Of a DNA stretch of 64,000 nucleotides, positions 1 through 10,300 are shown piece after piece (position 1 is the first letter of the stretch; every line of letters starts with the position of its first letter). The DNA lies in assembly GCF_001682865.1 (NCBI RefSeq), contig NZ_MAQX01000011.1:774987-838986 (forward strand), given 5' to 3'. This stretch comes from Bacillus sp. FJAT-26390. Lineage in GTDB: Bacteria; Bacillota; Bacilli; Paenibacillales; Paenibacillaceae. The position numbers and the translations under genes are program-made. The notes beneath the pieces were generated by a model. The model saw only the letters and a program-made list of their open reading frames with translations. It was not told the DNA's origin and searched no databases.

Positions 1-865
1 AGCGTTGAATCGACAACACGATAACAACAAAGAGCAGCAAGACTACGCTCATCGCGGATGCTAATCCATAATTGTTGAACTGGAAGGCCGTCTCGACGAT
101 TTTCATAACGAAGGTTTCACTAGATCCGGCAGGTCCGCCCTTGGTGAGAATGTAAGGGAGATCAAATACTTCGAGAGCGCCGGTAACGGTTAGGAACAGA
201 TTAAGCTCGATAATTTTGTAAATGTTCGGCAGCGTGATGCTAATAAACTTTTGCCAGCCATTCGCGCCGTCAATCGATGCCGCTTCGTAAATATCGCTTG
301 GAATGGATTGAAGCGCCGCCAAATAAATGACCATATTGAAGCCCATGAAACGCCAGAAGCCGATGGAAGCCAGCGTATAGTTGACAAATGATCCACTTCC
401 GAGCCAGCTCGTTTGCGACAAAGCGTCGAAGCCAAGCTGTCCGAGCAAATAATTCAACGATCCGTTAGTCGTATCGAACACGTAACCGAATAAGTATGCT
501 ACAGCAACGCCATTTAGGATGTACGGTAAAAAGAGCAGCAAGCGAAAAAAGTTTTTCCCCTTCAGCTTGCTGTTCAGCACGACAGCGAAATAAATCGCAG
601 CCATGTTTTGCACGATCCCTACGGCGAAATAGGCAAAGTTATGTTTAAAGACACCGAATATAGCCGGATTTTCAAATACCTCTTTGTAATTCGACCAACC
701 TATCCAAGGTTTATTGGAGCTTAAACCGTCCCAGCTTGTAAAACTTAAATGGATAAGCTCAAGCGCCGGATAATAGGCGAATGTCAGCAGCAGCAGCAGC
801 GGCAGTGCGACAAATCCGATGATTACGTAATTCTTTTGCGTTTTAAAAGGCAGCCTGCTAAACAT
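1..865 (-). CDS. Carbohydrate ABC transporter permease (MalF-like), 3' end cut by the window
   Basis: Inner-membrane subunit of a CUT1-type sugar importer. Translating the minus strand from the ATG at 865 gives about 288 residues with no stop before the window edge. It starts MFSRLPFKTQKNY, has hydrophobic segments throughout, and carries the EAA loop (EAASIDGANGWQKF, followed by ITLP) that docks onto the ATPase. The binding-protein gene at 961-2280 lies upstream on the same strand, 95 bases away, so the order is binding protein then permease. The second permease expected of this family would lie beyond the left edge. No ATPase is seen, which fits the shared MsmX-type ATPase of Bacillota. Divergence from the mannan operon suggests beta-manno-oligosaccharides as substrate; that is inferred from context only. 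Confidence 0.93.
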   Translation of the reverse strand, partial: MFSRLPFKTQKNYVIIGFVALPLLLLLTFAYYPALELIHLSFTSWDGLSSNKPWIGWSNYKEVFENPAIFGVFKHNFAYFAVGIVQNMAAIYFAVVLNSKLKGKNFFRLLLFLPYILNGVAVAYLFGYVFDTTNGSLNYLLGQLGFDALSQTSWLGSGSFVNYTLASIGFWRFMGFNMVIYLAALQSIPSDIYEAASIDGANGWQKFISITLPNIYKIIELNLFLTVTGALEVFDLPYILTKGGPAGSSETFVMKIVETAFQFNNYGLASAMSVVLLLFVVIVLSIQR

Positions 866-960
866 GAGACAACCCCATCCTTCCTGCGTCTTTCTAATCG
901 GAAGAGGCAGGATGGATAATCCGCTTGCGGTCACCCATCCTGCACACTACCCTACTAACC

Positions 961-2280
961 TTACAAACCTAGATCTTTTTTCGCTTTTGCCCAAGCCGTA
1001 TTCACTTTATCGAACACTTTTTGCGGATCTTTGGACAATACAAACTCCTGAACGACAGCTGCTTGATCAAGCTGCGCTTTGTTTTGGATTTCAGTCGCGG
1101 CATCTACAGGTGCGGCCGGCTCGAAAAATTTAGGGCTGAAGGAATTGAACTCAGCAAGCTGTGGAAGCTTGGATTCTTTGTCTTTCAATGTTGGAATGAA
1201 ACCAGCGAAATCGTCATAACCGGATTCCTCGATCATCCATTGCACAAATGCTTTGCCTGCTTCTACGTTTCCGTTCTTGTTAACCGCATAGAAGAAATCC
1301 GGGTTAAGCGGTGCTTTTGCTTCGCCGGAGTTATCAGCAGGGAATGGGAAGAAACCTACGTCCTCGGCAGGAGCGCCGTTTTCGATAACTTGGTTGATGA
1401 CCCAGTTGCCAAGCAGATACATGCCGAATTTACCGGATGCGATGTCTTTTTTCGATTGCTCCCAGTTCGTGGAGTTCACGTCTTTTTCTAGGAAGCCTTT
1501 GGTATACAGCTCACGAAGGATGCCCCATGATTTGCCGTATGCATTGTCAAGCGTATAAGGCGTATCGGATTCTGCGCGTTTGTTTTGGTGATCGGAAGCT
1601 CCGCCGATAAGCGTTGGGATATCGTATACCCAAGTATCAAGCGGCCATTTGTCTTTAAAGTTCGAAGCAAGCGGCACGATGCCTGCGTCTTTAAGCTTTT
1701 GCGAAGCGGCAAGGAATTCATCGTACGTTTTTGGAAGCGCCGTAATGCCCGCCTTCTCGAACGCTTTTTTGTTGTAGACGATACCGACTGTCGATCCGCC
1801 GGAGGATATGCCGTACATTTTGCCTTCCTGCGCCTTCAAATCCTTGAAGTGAATTTCGCCGGAAAACGCAATGTCGTCAAGCGGAGCAAAGTAATTAGGA
1901 AGCTCTGCGTTTGGAATCGTCGGCACGAACACAACATCCGGGAAATCGCCGGATGCGATGCGAATTTTCAACGTTTTATCGTAATCTGTAATCGCCTCGA
2001 ATTTAAGGTCTACGCCAGGATATTTCTCTTCAAAACGTTTTTCGTAATCCACGTATTGCTTGTCGATCATGTCCGTGCGGTTCGTTAAGAATACAACCTC
2101 GCCCGTAACTTTTGGCGCTTCCTCCGCGCCGCCATTCTCGGGTTTGTTCGTTGCTGTGTCGTTAGCAGCCGGCTTGTTAGTCGCCGCATTGGAGTTCGAA
2201 TTCGTATTGTTGCCACCACAAGCAGCTAACGTTGTTAGCATAACTACAGAAACAAGCGCTAACGAAATAGTTTTTTTCAT
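961..2280 (-). CDS. Sugar ABC transporter substrate-binding lipoprotein
   Basis: Extracellular solute-binding protein (family 1), anchored by a lipidated cysteine: a short basic N-terminus, a hydrophobic segment and the lipobox LAAC, followed by an Asn/Thr/Ala/Glu-rich linker. The Shine-Dalgarno GAGGGGG at 2290-2296 stands 9 bases from the ATG at 2280. A TTG at 2286 in the same frame is only 3 bases away, so ATG is preferred (439 residues). The protein feeds the permease at 1-865. It is a clear paralogue of the binding protein at 22755-24044: both share LTNR near the mature N-terminus, GNWVINQVI, GFFPFP and ESGY in the same order. Specificity cannot be read from sequence; the adjacent divergent mannan genes point to manno-oligosaccharides. 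Confidence 0.93.
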   Translation of the reverse strand: MKKTISLALVSVVMLTTLAACGGNNTNSNSNAATNKPAANDTATNKPENGGAEEAPKVTGEVVFLTNRTDMIDKQYVDYEKRFEEKYPGVDLKFEAITDYDKTLKIRIASGDFPDVVFVPTIPNAELPNYFAPLDDIAFSGEIHFKDLKAQEGKMYGISSGGSTVGIVYNKKAFEKAGITALPKTYDEFLAASQKLKDAGIVPLASNFKDKWPLDTWVYDIPTLIGGASDHQNKRAESDTPYTLDNAYGKSWGILRELYTKGFLEKDVNSTNWEQSKKDIASGKFGMYLLGNWVINQVIENGAPAEDVGFFPFPADNSGEAKAPLNPDFFYAVNKNGNVEAGKAFVQWMIEESGYDDFAGFIPTLKDKESKLPQLAEFNSFSPKFFEPAAPVDAATEIQNKAQLDQAAVVQEFVLSKDPQKVFDKVNTAWAKAKKDLGL

Positions 2281-2368
2281 TTTCAAAATCCCCCTCAGCT
2301 CGTTTTGATTCCGCTTACATTTGAATGATACCGCATAAATAACTGATCTAAAATGGTTTAAAATATTA

Positions 2369-2397
2369 TTTATAGTCTTGAAATGACATTTCGTGAA
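2369..2397 (-). promoter_or_regulatory. Predicted sigma-A promoter for the binding-protein/permease operon
   Basis: Read on the minus strand, TTCACG (2392-2397) and TATAAA (2369-2374) are separated by 17 bases, about 85 bases upstream of the ATG at 2280. The -35 box overlaps the catabolite-response-like site at 2394-2407. Predicted by eye. Confidence 0.45.
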
Positions 2398-2407
2398 AAC
2401 GCTATCT
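2394..2407 (+). promoter_or_regulatory. Candidate CcpA cre site
   Basis: TGAAAACGCTATCT fits the Bacillota catabolite-response consensus TGNAANCGNWNNCW at every fixed position. It sits in the divergent region between the transporter genes and the mannan operon and overlaps the -35 box predicted for the transporter, as expected for glucose repression. Identified by eye. Confidence 0.5.
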
Positions 2408-2530
2408 TAGGCTTTAATGCTCGTTTCATTACCTAATCCTGCCCTTATTCGCGTTATTAAATGAAGCTGAATTTTGATAACGAGCAGGAATGAAGAAAGG
2501 TATTGCAAACATTTTAAGAATCATGTTTAC

Positions 2531-2544
2531 TTGTTATATAACAA
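2531..2544. promoter_or_regulatory. 14-bp perfect palindrome upstream of the mannan operon
   Basis: TTGTTATATAACAA is a perfect palindrome 52 bases before the GH113 start, in the stretch where the plus-strand promoter should lie. It is a reasonable operator for a dimeric regulator. The rest of the 2281-2595 intergenic stretch is AT-rich and shows no other feature I can support. Confidence 0.35.
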
Positions 2545-2595
2545 ACCTTTTGATTAGCAATAACAAAAATATCAAAATAAAGCGAGGCGACTCAA

Positions 2596-3570
2596 ATGAC
2601 GAGCAAAGCAGCCTATATTGGCGGTATGACTTGGGGCTGGACCGGCGTGCGCGGCACATGGACCGGTGCTCAGGCAGACCGCTCCATGGAGCTCATGACC
2701 GAACGTTTAAGCGTAAATTGGACGGCTATTGCACTCGGTGCCCTTCAGGACCATGCGCAATCCACTGAAATCAAATTCCGGGAAGAGCCTACTGTAACCG
2801 ATGATGAGGTACGCAGTGCCATTCGCAAAGCGAAAGAGCTCGGTCTTCAGGTATGCTTGAAGCCCGTTGTCAATTGTGCGGACGGCACATGGCGCGCGCA
2901 TATTAATTTCTTCGATCTCGACGTTCCTTGCGAGCCAAAATGGTCCGATTGGTTCGCTTCCTATACCGAATTCATCCTGCACTATGCGCGAATCGCCGAG
3001 GAGACCGGCTGCGAAATGCTGTGCGTTGGCTGCGAGATGGTTCAAACCGATCGTCGCGAAAACGAGTGGCGCGCGCTAATCGCGGCGGTTCGTGAAGTTT
3101 ATTCCGGCATCGTGACCTATAACTGCGACAAATACCAAGAGGGACAAATCAAATGGTGGGATGCTGTTGATGTCATTTCCTCCAGCGGTTATTACCCGAT
3201 CGATGCTTGGGAAGAGCAGCTTGACCGGATCGAGAAGGTTGTAGCCCAGTTCGATATGCCTTTTTTCTTCATGGAAGCAGGCTGCCCAAGCCGCGAAGGC
3301 TCGCAGCATATTCCAAATGACTGGGGACTTGAGGGCGCACCAAGCGAGGAGGTACAGCGCCTTTTCTATGAGGCCATGTTCTCTGCCTCCGATAAGCGCG
3401 ATTGGGTCCTCGGCTTCATGCTGTGGGATTGGCCAGCTCGTCTTTATGAAGAAAGCGAGGCTGCTTCCAATGACGATTATTGCATGTACGGTAAGCAAGC
3501 CGAGCAAACCGTTCGTGACTACTACGCTGCGAAAATGGAGCAATCCGGTAAGGAGGCTTCTGCCAAATGA
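2596..3570 (+). CDS. Glycoside hydrolase family 113 beta-mannanase, intracellular
   Basis: Predicted to cut beta-1,4-mannan oligosaccharides. The 324-residue protein is a single TIM-barrel of the GH113 type. The two expected glutamates are visible: the acid/base in VGCEMV (Glu147) and the nucleophile in FFFMEAGCPS (Glu227). These lie close to the positions I recall for the Alicyclobacillus GH113 mannanase (151 and 231). There is no signal peptide, so it should act in the cytoplasm on imported oligosaccharides. The start follows GAGG with 8 bases spacing. The stop overlaps the epimerase start (ATGA, 3567-3570), indicating translational coupling. Together with the epimerase and GH130 genes it forms a complete route from manno-oligosaccharides to mannose-1-phosphate. 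Confidence 0.85.
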   Translation: MTSKAAYIGGMTWGWTGVRGTWTGAQADRSMELMTERLSVNWTAIALGALQDHAQSTEIKFREEPTVTDDEVRSAIRKAKELGLQVCLKPVVNCADGTWRAHINFFDLDVPCEPKWSDWFASYTEFILHYARIAEETGCEMLCVGCEMVQTDRRENEWRALIAAVREVYSGIVTYNCDKYQEGQIKWWDAVDVISSSGYYPIDAWEEQLDRIEKVVAQFDMPFFFMEAGCPSREGSQHIPNDWGLEGAPSEEVQRLFYEAMFSASDKRDWVLGFMLWDWPARLYEESEAASNDDYCMYGKQAEQTVRDYYAAKMEQSGKEASAK

Positions 3571-4778
3571 GTGACAGCAACCAGCAATGGCTAGCCCATA
3601 TCAAGCAAGAGCTGGAGGCGAACATTCTCAGCTTTTGGATGGAGCATACGCTTGATGAGACAAACGGCGGCTTCTATGGCTTTATCAGCAGAGACCTTAC
3701 CGTTAATCCTGAGGCAGGCAAGAGCCTAGTGCTCAACACGCGCATTTTATGGACGTTTGCCTCCGCTTACCGAATAACCGGAAACGAGCCCTATTTAAAA
3801 ATAGCCGAGCGTGCCTATCGTTATGTGAACGAGTATTTTGCGGACCCGGAGTACGGCGGCTTGTATTGGATGGTGGATGCGGCAGGCAAGCCGTCTGAAA
3901 CGAAAAAACAAGTGTACGGGCAAGCCTTCGCGATCTATGCCTTCTCCGAGTATCACCGCGCAACAGGCAATGAAGCTGCGCTGCAGCAAGCGATTGAGCT
4001 GTTTCATACGCTCGAGAAACACGGCTATGACCAGCAATACAAGGGCTACTTCGAAGCGCTGACTCGCGAGTGGCTGGAAACCGACGACAACAGCTTGAGC
4101 GAGAAGGATTTAAACGAGAAAAAATCGATGAATACCCACCTTCATGTCATGGAGGGATATACGAATCTATACCGCGTATGGAAATCGGATGAGCTCCGCG
4201 CGAAGCTGAAGGAACTCATTGAAATTACGATTAAGCACATTATTAACGAAGACAATGCGCACTTTATCCTATTCTTCGACGAGGAGTGGAACGGCAAGTC
4301 GGAGCATATCTCCTACGGGCATGACATCGAGGGCAGCTGGCTGCTGGTTGAAGCTGCCGAGGTGCTTGGTGATAAGGAATTGCTGGCTTCCGCCAAAGCC
4401 GTCGCAATCCGTATGGCCGAAGCAACGCTTAACGAGGGCGTGGACGAAGACGGCGGTTTGCTTAACGAGGCCGGTCCAGAGGGTTTCATGGATACGGATA
4501 AGGATTGGTGGCCGCAAGCAGAAGCGGTCGTCGGCTTCTATAATGCTTATCAAATGACCGGAGAAGACAAATACCGTGAGGCTGCCGTGCGGTCATGGCA
4601 ATTTATCGAAAGCTTTATCGTGGACAAGGAGCATGGCGAATGGTTTTGGAGCGTAAAGCGTGACGGCACGCCTAGCGAAAATATCGAGAAGGTCAGCCCC
4701 TGGAAATGCCCTTATCATAACGGACGAGCCTGCTTCGAAATGATCAAGCGCCTGAGCGGCAATTCAACATCACATTAA
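3567..4778 (+). CDS. Cellobiose/mannobiose 2-epimerase (AGE family)
   Basis: Predicted to convert the reducing-end mannose of beta-1,4-mannobiose to glucose, giving mannosylglucose. The 403-residue protein has the alpha6/alpha6 barrel repeats of the N-acylglucosamine 2-epimerase family, with histidines in conserved settings: NTHLHVMEGYTNL (His191, His193), SYGHDIEGSW (His252) and the C-terminal WKCPYHNGRACFEM. Length fits cellobiose 2-epimerases. It overlaps the GH113 gene by 4 bases and is followed 14 bases later by the GH130 phosphorylase. That gene order is the known epimerase-phosphorylase mannobiose pathway described in Ruminococcus and Bacteroides. A pure cellobiose role is possible but less likely here. 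Confidence 0.9.
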   Translation: MSDSNQQWLAHIKQELEANILSFWMEHTLDETNGGFYGFISRDLTVNPEAGKSLVLNTRILWTFASAYRITGNEPYLKIAERAYRYVNEYFADPEYGGLYWMVDAAGKPSETKKQVYGQAFAIYAFSEYHRATGNEAALQQAIELFHTLEKHGYDQQYKGYFEALTREWLETDDNSLSEKDLNEKKSMNTHLHVMEGYTNLYRVWKSDELRAKLKELIEITIKHIINEDNAHFILFFDEEWNGKSEHISYGHDIEGSWLLVEAAEVLGDKELLASAKAVAIRMAEATLNEGVDEDGGLLNEAGPEGFMDTDKDWWPQAEAVVGFYNAYQMTGEDKYREAAVRSWQFIESFIVDKEHGEWFWSVKRDGTPSENIEKVSPWKCPYHNGRACFEMIKRLSGNSTSH

Positions 4779-4792
4779 TGGAGGTTTAATCG

Positions 4793-5968
4793 ATGAGTAA
4801 GTTTAATGAACGAAAGCAATTGCTGACTGAGCGCTACGAAGCGCTTGTGCAGCGCAAGAACGAGCCGGAAGAGCTCGGCAACGGCATTTTCGACCGTTAC
4901 GTCCATCCTGTTCTGACTGCCGCGCATGCTCCGCTTGTTTGGAAATATGATTTTAACCCGGAGACTAATCCTTACTTCATGGAACGGCTTGGCGTACACT
5001 GCGTTTTTAATCCCGGCGCGATTTTCTTAAACGGCAAGTACCACCTCGTCGCGCGCGTCGAGGGCAATGATCGCAAATCCTTTTTTGCTATCGCGGAAAG
5101 CGGCAGCCCGGTGGATGGCTTCCGCTTCTGGGAGCGCCCGATTTTGCTGCCGGAAACGAGCGATCCTGACATTAACGTATACGATATGCGGCTTGTTCAG
5201 CACGAGGACGGCTGGATCTATGGCCTATTCTGTACCGAAAGAAAAGACCCTTCCGCACCGAAGGGCGATCTATCCAGCGCCATCGCCCAATGCGGCATCG
5301 TTAGAACGAAGGATTTGAAGAAGTGGGAGCGCCTTGCCGATTTAAAGACAGCTTCAAATCAACAGCGCAACGTCGTGCTTCACCCTGAATTTATCGATGG
5401 CAAATATGCCTTCTACACGCGCCCGCAGGACGGCTTCATCGACACCGGCTCAGGCGGCGGCATCGGCTGGGGACTCTCCGAAAGAATCGAGAACGCTGTC
5501 GTAGAGAGTGAAACCATTATTGACGAGCGCCATTATCATACGATCAAGGAAGTAAAAAACGGCCAAGGCCCAGCTCCAATCAAGACGGATAAAGGCTGGA
5601 TCCATATTGCCCACGGCGTTCGAAATACGGCAGCGGGCCTGCGTTATGTGTTGTACGCGTTCCTCTCCGATCTTCAGGAGCCTAACAAAGTTACGCATCG
5701 CCCAGGCGGGCATTTGCTGGCGCCTGAGGGCATCGAGCGCGTCGGGGACGTATCCAATGTTGCCTTCTGCAACGGCGTAATCGCGCAAGACAACGGCGAC
5801 GTATATATTTATTACGCATCATCGGATACTCGCTGCCACGTTGCTGCAACTACCGTCAATCAGCTGCTCGACTATTGCATTAATACACCGGAGGATCCGC
5901 TCCGCTCACACGCTTGCGTGGAGCAGCGCATCGCATTGATTGATCGCAATTTGCAGCTTCAAACATAG
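4793..5968 (+). CDS. GH130 4-O-beta-D-mannosyl-D-glucose phosphorylase
   Basis: Predicted to phosphorolyse mannosylglucose into alpha-mannose-1-phosphate and glucose (EC 2.4.1.281). The 391-residue five-bladed propeller shows subfamily-1 hallmarks: [20 protein letters not shown] (residues 72-91), the proton-donor aspartate in NVYDMRLV (Asp131, the number recalled for the Bacteroides fragilis enzyme), and [19 protein letters not shown]. The ATG at 4793 follows GGAGG with 8 bases spacing, directly after the epimerase. The last gene of the operon, it ends just before a bidirectional terminator. Subfamily 2 mannooligosaccharide phosphorylases are the main alternative, but the epimerase partner favours subfamily 1. 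Confidence 0.9.
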   Translation: MSKFNERKQLLTERYEALVQRKNEPEELGNGIFDRYVHPVLTAAHAPLVWKYDFNPETNPYFMERLGVHCVFNPGAIFLNGKYHLVARVEGNDRKSFFAIAESGSPVDGFRFWERPILLPETSDPDINVYDMRLVQHEDGWIYGLFCTERKDPSAPKGDLSSAIAQCGIVRTKDLKKWERLADLKTASNQQRNVVLHPEFIDGKYAFYTRPQDGFIDTGSGGGIGWGLSERIENAVVESETIIDERHYHTIKEVKNGQGPAPIKTDKGWIHIAHGVRNTAAGLRYVLYAFLSDLQEPNKVTHRPGGHLLAPEGIERVGDVSNVAFCNGVIAQDNGDVYIYYASSDTRCHVAATTVNQLLDYCINTPEDPLRSHACVEQRIALIDRNLQLQT

Positions 5969-5978
5969 AGAAACGCCA

Positions 5979-6032
5979 AAAAAGGGAGTGCCACCATAAG
6001 TCTTAGCAGACTTTATGCGGCACTCCCTTTTC
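5979..6032. terminator. Bidirectional terminator between GH130 and the BenE transporter
   Basis: Arms AAAGGGAGTGCC and GGCACTCCCTTT enclose a second inner stem (ATAAGTCT/AGACTTTAT), with A/T runs on both sides. It ends the mannan operon on the plus strand and overlaps the stop region of the minus-strand transporter. Confidence 0.85.
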
Positions 6033-7188
6033 CCTCGCCAAGCAGCTTCATCGTGACGATGCCGGCAATCAGGCACCACACCGGAGCGGAAATGCCTAGA
6101 AAAGCGACATTCGCTACGGCGATTACGAAGGTGAACGCGGTAGAATAACGGTATTTGGCCTCCGAAAACGAGGATTGAAGGCTTTGAATGAACACGCCCA
6201 TCAACGAGAAGCCCGTTAGGAGCAAAATAAATGAAGGCGGAAGAATATTGATGAAGGCGATCACCTTCCACGCGAATAATCCGAACATCGCAACCCATAC
6301 ACCCGATACGACAGCCGCATAATATCGTTTCTCCTTCGGGCCTGCTTCCTCGCTGCTGCAAAGCATGCTCATCATTCCGCCCACGTTTACGGCATGGCCG
6401 CCCAGAAAGCCGACCGCCGCGCTGGCGATTCCGGTAATCGTTAATGTCTTGGCGGCTGAGGGCTCATAGCCGTTTTTGCGAAGCGCCGCCAAGGCAACGA
6501 ATAGATCGTTGCTAAGGACAAGCAGCGCAAGGGGAAGCGCCAAGGACACCAGCCCGCCAAACGAAAAAGCGGGTTGAATCAGATGAGGCAGCGCAAACGG
6601 AAGCTCCTGCATCGCAGGAAAGTCATAGCTGATCCAAAGTGCCAGCATCCCCATGCAGACGACGCCTAAAACCGGCGGGAAACCTTTAAAAAGGCGTGGA
6701 AATAAGAAAAAACCGATCAAGGCCATACAGCCGACAAATGGCGCATCTTTGATGGCGGGTACGATTTTGACGATATGGTTAAACATCAATCCCGCAAGCA
6801 TGGCGTCCATTAACGGCTTAGGGAGCACCGCAAGCAGCTTGTCAGAGAGGCCCGACAGGCCAAACACCGCAATAATGATGCCCGCTATGATACTTGCGCC
6901 GGCGAGCTCTTGCACGGAAAACCGGGTAGCCGATGTGCTAAGGAAAGCAACAGCCGTTATCGAATGAGCGCCTCCGAACGGAATTTTATAAATGAGGGAT
7001 AAGGCCACGTTCAACAGCCCGCCAAAAAAATAAACCGCAAACAGCCACGCGATCAGCTCAATTGCCGTGAATCCCGCTTTCTCCGCGCTGCTGACGATCA
7101 GCACGGCTCCGCCCGTGCATGCAAGCATGGCAGATAAAATACCTGTAAACACATTTTGCCGATTAAGCTTTATCTCGCAGTTCATCAT
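6013..7188 (-). CDS. BenE-family transporter
   Basis: Polytopic membrane protein of about 391 residues resembling the benzoate/H+ symporter BenE family: about twelve hydrophobic helices, an early PFGGAHSITAVAF segment, and the charged loop RKNGYEPSAAKTL followed by GGHAVNVGGMMSMLCSSEEAGP, both typical of BenE. AGGAAG is followed 7 bases later by ATG at 7188; a GTG at 7194 is too close to it. It is a single-gene unit between two terminators. No aromatic catabolic genes are nearby, so the substrate is open; an organic-acid or purine-like solute cannot be excluded. Confidence 0.85.
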   Translation of the reverse strand: MMNCEIKLNRQNVFTGILSAMLACTGGAVLIVSSAEKAGFTAIELIAWLFAVYFFGGLLNVALSLIYKIPFGGAHSITAVAFLSTSATRFSVQELAGASIIAGIIIAVFGLSGLSDKLLAVLPKPLMDAMLAGLMFNHIVKIVPAIKDAPFVGCMALIGFFLFPRLFKGFPPVLGVVCMGMLALWISYDFPAMQELPFALPHLIQPAFSFGGLVSLALPLALLVLSNDLFVALAALRKNGYEPSAAKTLTITGIASAAVGFLGGHAVNVGGMMSMLCSSEEAGPKEKRYYAAVVSGVWVAMFGLFAWKVIAFINILPPSFILLLTGFSLMGVFIQSLQSSFSEAKYRYSTAFTFVIAVANVAFLGISAPVWCLIAGIVTMKLLGEGKGSAA

Positions 7189-7323
7189 TAACACGCTTCC
7201 TAATCTGTTGATCTTGCAGTCTTACAGCTCTTCAGGTGCTTTAGTATAAAGAGATTGGCCGCTTTTGTATCCATCCAATCCATGCCGTTTTCCACCCTCC
7301 AATTGTACATGCATAAAAGGCAA

Positions 7324-7364
7324 AGAAGAAGGGCGTTTGCCTAAGCGGCAAACACCCTTCTTCT
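7324..7364 (-). terminator. Terminator of the GH38 operon
   Basis: Arms AGAAGAAGGGCGTTTGCC and GGCAAACACCCTTCTTCT (one mismatch) form a long stem directly after the stop of the GxGYxYP gene. It closes the six-gene minus-strand operon and also separates it from the BenE unit. Confidence 0.85.
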
Positions 7365-7380
7365 AAATTACACGAATATA

Positions 7381-10300
7381 CTATTGCGCTGCTGCAATTC
7401 GAACGGATACATGGTCCACATGAATAGTAGAATTGTCATCATACCAGACGCGGAACTGATAGGCATGGCCCGACACAAAATCAGCGTCGATCACAAAGTC
7501 CTGATAGCTGTCAGCAGCCGCAAAATCGGTTCGGAGTACCGCTTTCTCCCCAATGATTTTATTGCCTGTTCCATCATAAATATCCAGATTCAACACCCGA
7601 TTCGAATCGCCAGCATTTGCGTCGATTTTCATTCGGAAGTTAACCTTATGGCTGCCCGAAGGAAGGTCTGACACGCCAGGTCCGTGAAGCATATGGCCCG
7701 AGCCGTGATCGGTTGGATTAGCTGACCAGCTATCCCCGTCAACCGCTCCGGTATTATGGCCAAAAGCGGATTCAGCTTCAAATATCCGGTTCGTGTACGT
7801 ACCCGAAACCAAGATCGGGAGCTCTGCCGCATGACCGTTAAAGGCTGCTTTGACGACAGCGGTCCCGCCGCCAAGCACCGTCAGCACGCCATCCTCGCTT
7901 ATACTTACGGCTTCGCTGCCGCTAACGAGCGACCATTCTGCATCCGCTGTCAGGTTAACGTCAGGCTTGCCAACCTGCACGGCCTTTCCCCATGCCTGCA
8001 GCTGCTTTGAACCGGCGTCCGCGCCAAAGGATAACGACTGCACATTGCCCCCGCCGAACTTGAAGTAAATGCCGCTTGTTTCCGCTTCGACCTGCTCAGG
8101 CATATCGAGCCGCACATGATCTACCTTGATATCCGCGATATCATTGAAATAAACTCTAAACTCATAGGTGCTGCCTAGCGAGAATGGAACGTCGATAAGC
8201 GTAAAGTCTTCATAAGCATTGGCGACTGTAAAGTCGCTTCTCTTTAATGCCTTGGAAGCGACAACCTGATCGAGGCTTGGGCTGTATATGTCCAGCAACG
8301 CGACCTGGTCATCGGCTCCGGAGACGCTGCCGATCATCGCCTTATAGGTAATGTCATGGACGCCGCTCGGAATATTTGCCACGTATGGGCCGTACAGCAT
8401 ATGACCGGGGCCATGCTCCGAGGCAGCGGCAAGCCAGCCGTCTCCATCCAGCTTCCCTGTATTGTGGCCAAAATCGTTCTCCGCTTCATAGACGCGCTGC
8501 GCTAGATTGCTTTCCATAATGACCGATACGCTATCTATCTTCACGCTCGCATTGCCGTCGTACCAGACGCGGAATTCATAGGAATGGCCCTGTACAAAAT
8601 CCGACTCCATGACGAGATTTTGATAGTCGCCGGCCTCTCGGAACTGCGACCGCAGAACCGCTTTCTCCGCCACTACGCGATTGTCCGTAGCATCGTAAAT
8701 ATCTAGATTCAGCACACGGCTATTGTCGGCATCGCGGTTGTCGATCATCGCTTTGACCTTTACCTGATGATGGCCAGCCGGGATATCGGAAGCGCCCGGA
8801 CCGAACAGCATATGGCCAGCCGCATGCTCCGCGGCATTAGCCGACCAGCCGTCTCCATCCGCCTTTCCCGTCTGATGGCCAAAGTCCGTCTCCGCCTGAT
8901 ACACCTTATTGGGGACATCGGTACTGACCTGCGGCACCTGCTCCTTAATGAGCCCCACCATCTCTACCGGCGTAACGACCCTCACATCGTCATCCAACTG
9001 GTCGATGACTGCCTTCACATCGTCCATCGATTTGGACCAAGCATGGACGAGAACGAGCGAGTAGCCTGCGGCGCTCTTCGGATTGCGGGGCGCGGCATTG
9101 ATATGATTGACGACGGAAGCATTATCGCTGCCCGCATTGCCTTCCCACAGCATCTCTCTCGGCGTTACGACCGGTTTGCCGTTCGCCCATTTAAGCGCGC
9201 CGTTCAGCGCCTTATGGTTGCTGTATTCCAAATAAATGACGCCGTCCACGTTCGGCTGCGCCGTATATTTGTCCCAAAGCTCGGTGTTATTGAACGCGTT
9301 GAAGTCAATGACCTCCACGAGCCCCAAATCCATTTTGCCCATATAATCGTTTAGGCTGTTCAAATGCTGGTCAAGCTCAGCAGCCGGGTAGCGGCTCGGA
9401 TACATGTAACCGCCGCCTGACGGCCCCACCACAAAGGCATCCCGTTCCGACGCATCCTTGTAATACCGTTCCGCGACGGTCGGGGCCAAATCGATCATGC
9501 TTGGCGATATCGCCCAGCCCATATCGAAGCTGCCGCGATTCGCGTTGCCGAACCATGGCTTGCCCTTCTCTCCCAGATCGTTCAGCATCCACTGAATATT
9601 GTCGCCATCGGACATAACGAACGATACGTAATGGACATTATCCTCGGCTGCGGGCGCCGCCGCCGTCTTCTGTTTAAGCTTCTGAAGCTTAAAGCCGCTG
9701 AGCACCGACAGGTTGTAGGCATGATCGGCAGGAAGCGTGAACACGCCCGCATCCGAGCTTGGGCGAATAAATTGGTCTTCGCCGCCGGAAGCATCGCCCC
9801 AGCCGAGCAATACCGAGTCCGGATCAGCTGCATCCATTACCGTTTGGCGAAACGCGCTGTTGCCGTCATAAAACGTAAAGGCGCCCGTCATCGCCGCGTA
9901 GTCTCTCAGCTTTGGTCCCATCTCCTCCTTCTGCTCGATAAAAAGTCCATGGTCTATTTTTTTCCAGTAAGTAGATTTTACCCAAGCTTCATCCTTGCCA
10001 GAGAGATCCATCACCTTCTTGTACCCTTTGGCCTTCGATACCTCTCCCTGCTCAACCAGCACCGATTGCTTCATATGAGCGAGCGAGGTAGCTGCATTAA
10101 TGGAGCTGTCGCCTTTTTTCCATACCAGATAACCATCAACATATTTCTTATAGTTTTTCAGCAGCTTCCATGGATCATCGTACGATTTGGTTTTGACGCC
10201 ATACTGATCCTCTAAGTCTTTCAGCCACTGCCCGTAGTTTCCCGACTCCGGCAAAATATAAATTTGCTCGGACGTCTGGTTCGCGACCAGTCCTTGAAGA

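Noticed and set aside
9631..10215. 194-residue plus-strand open frame inside the GxGYxYP gene region
   Set aside because: Antisense to a well-supported secreted protein; no ribosome-binding site or recognisable motifs.
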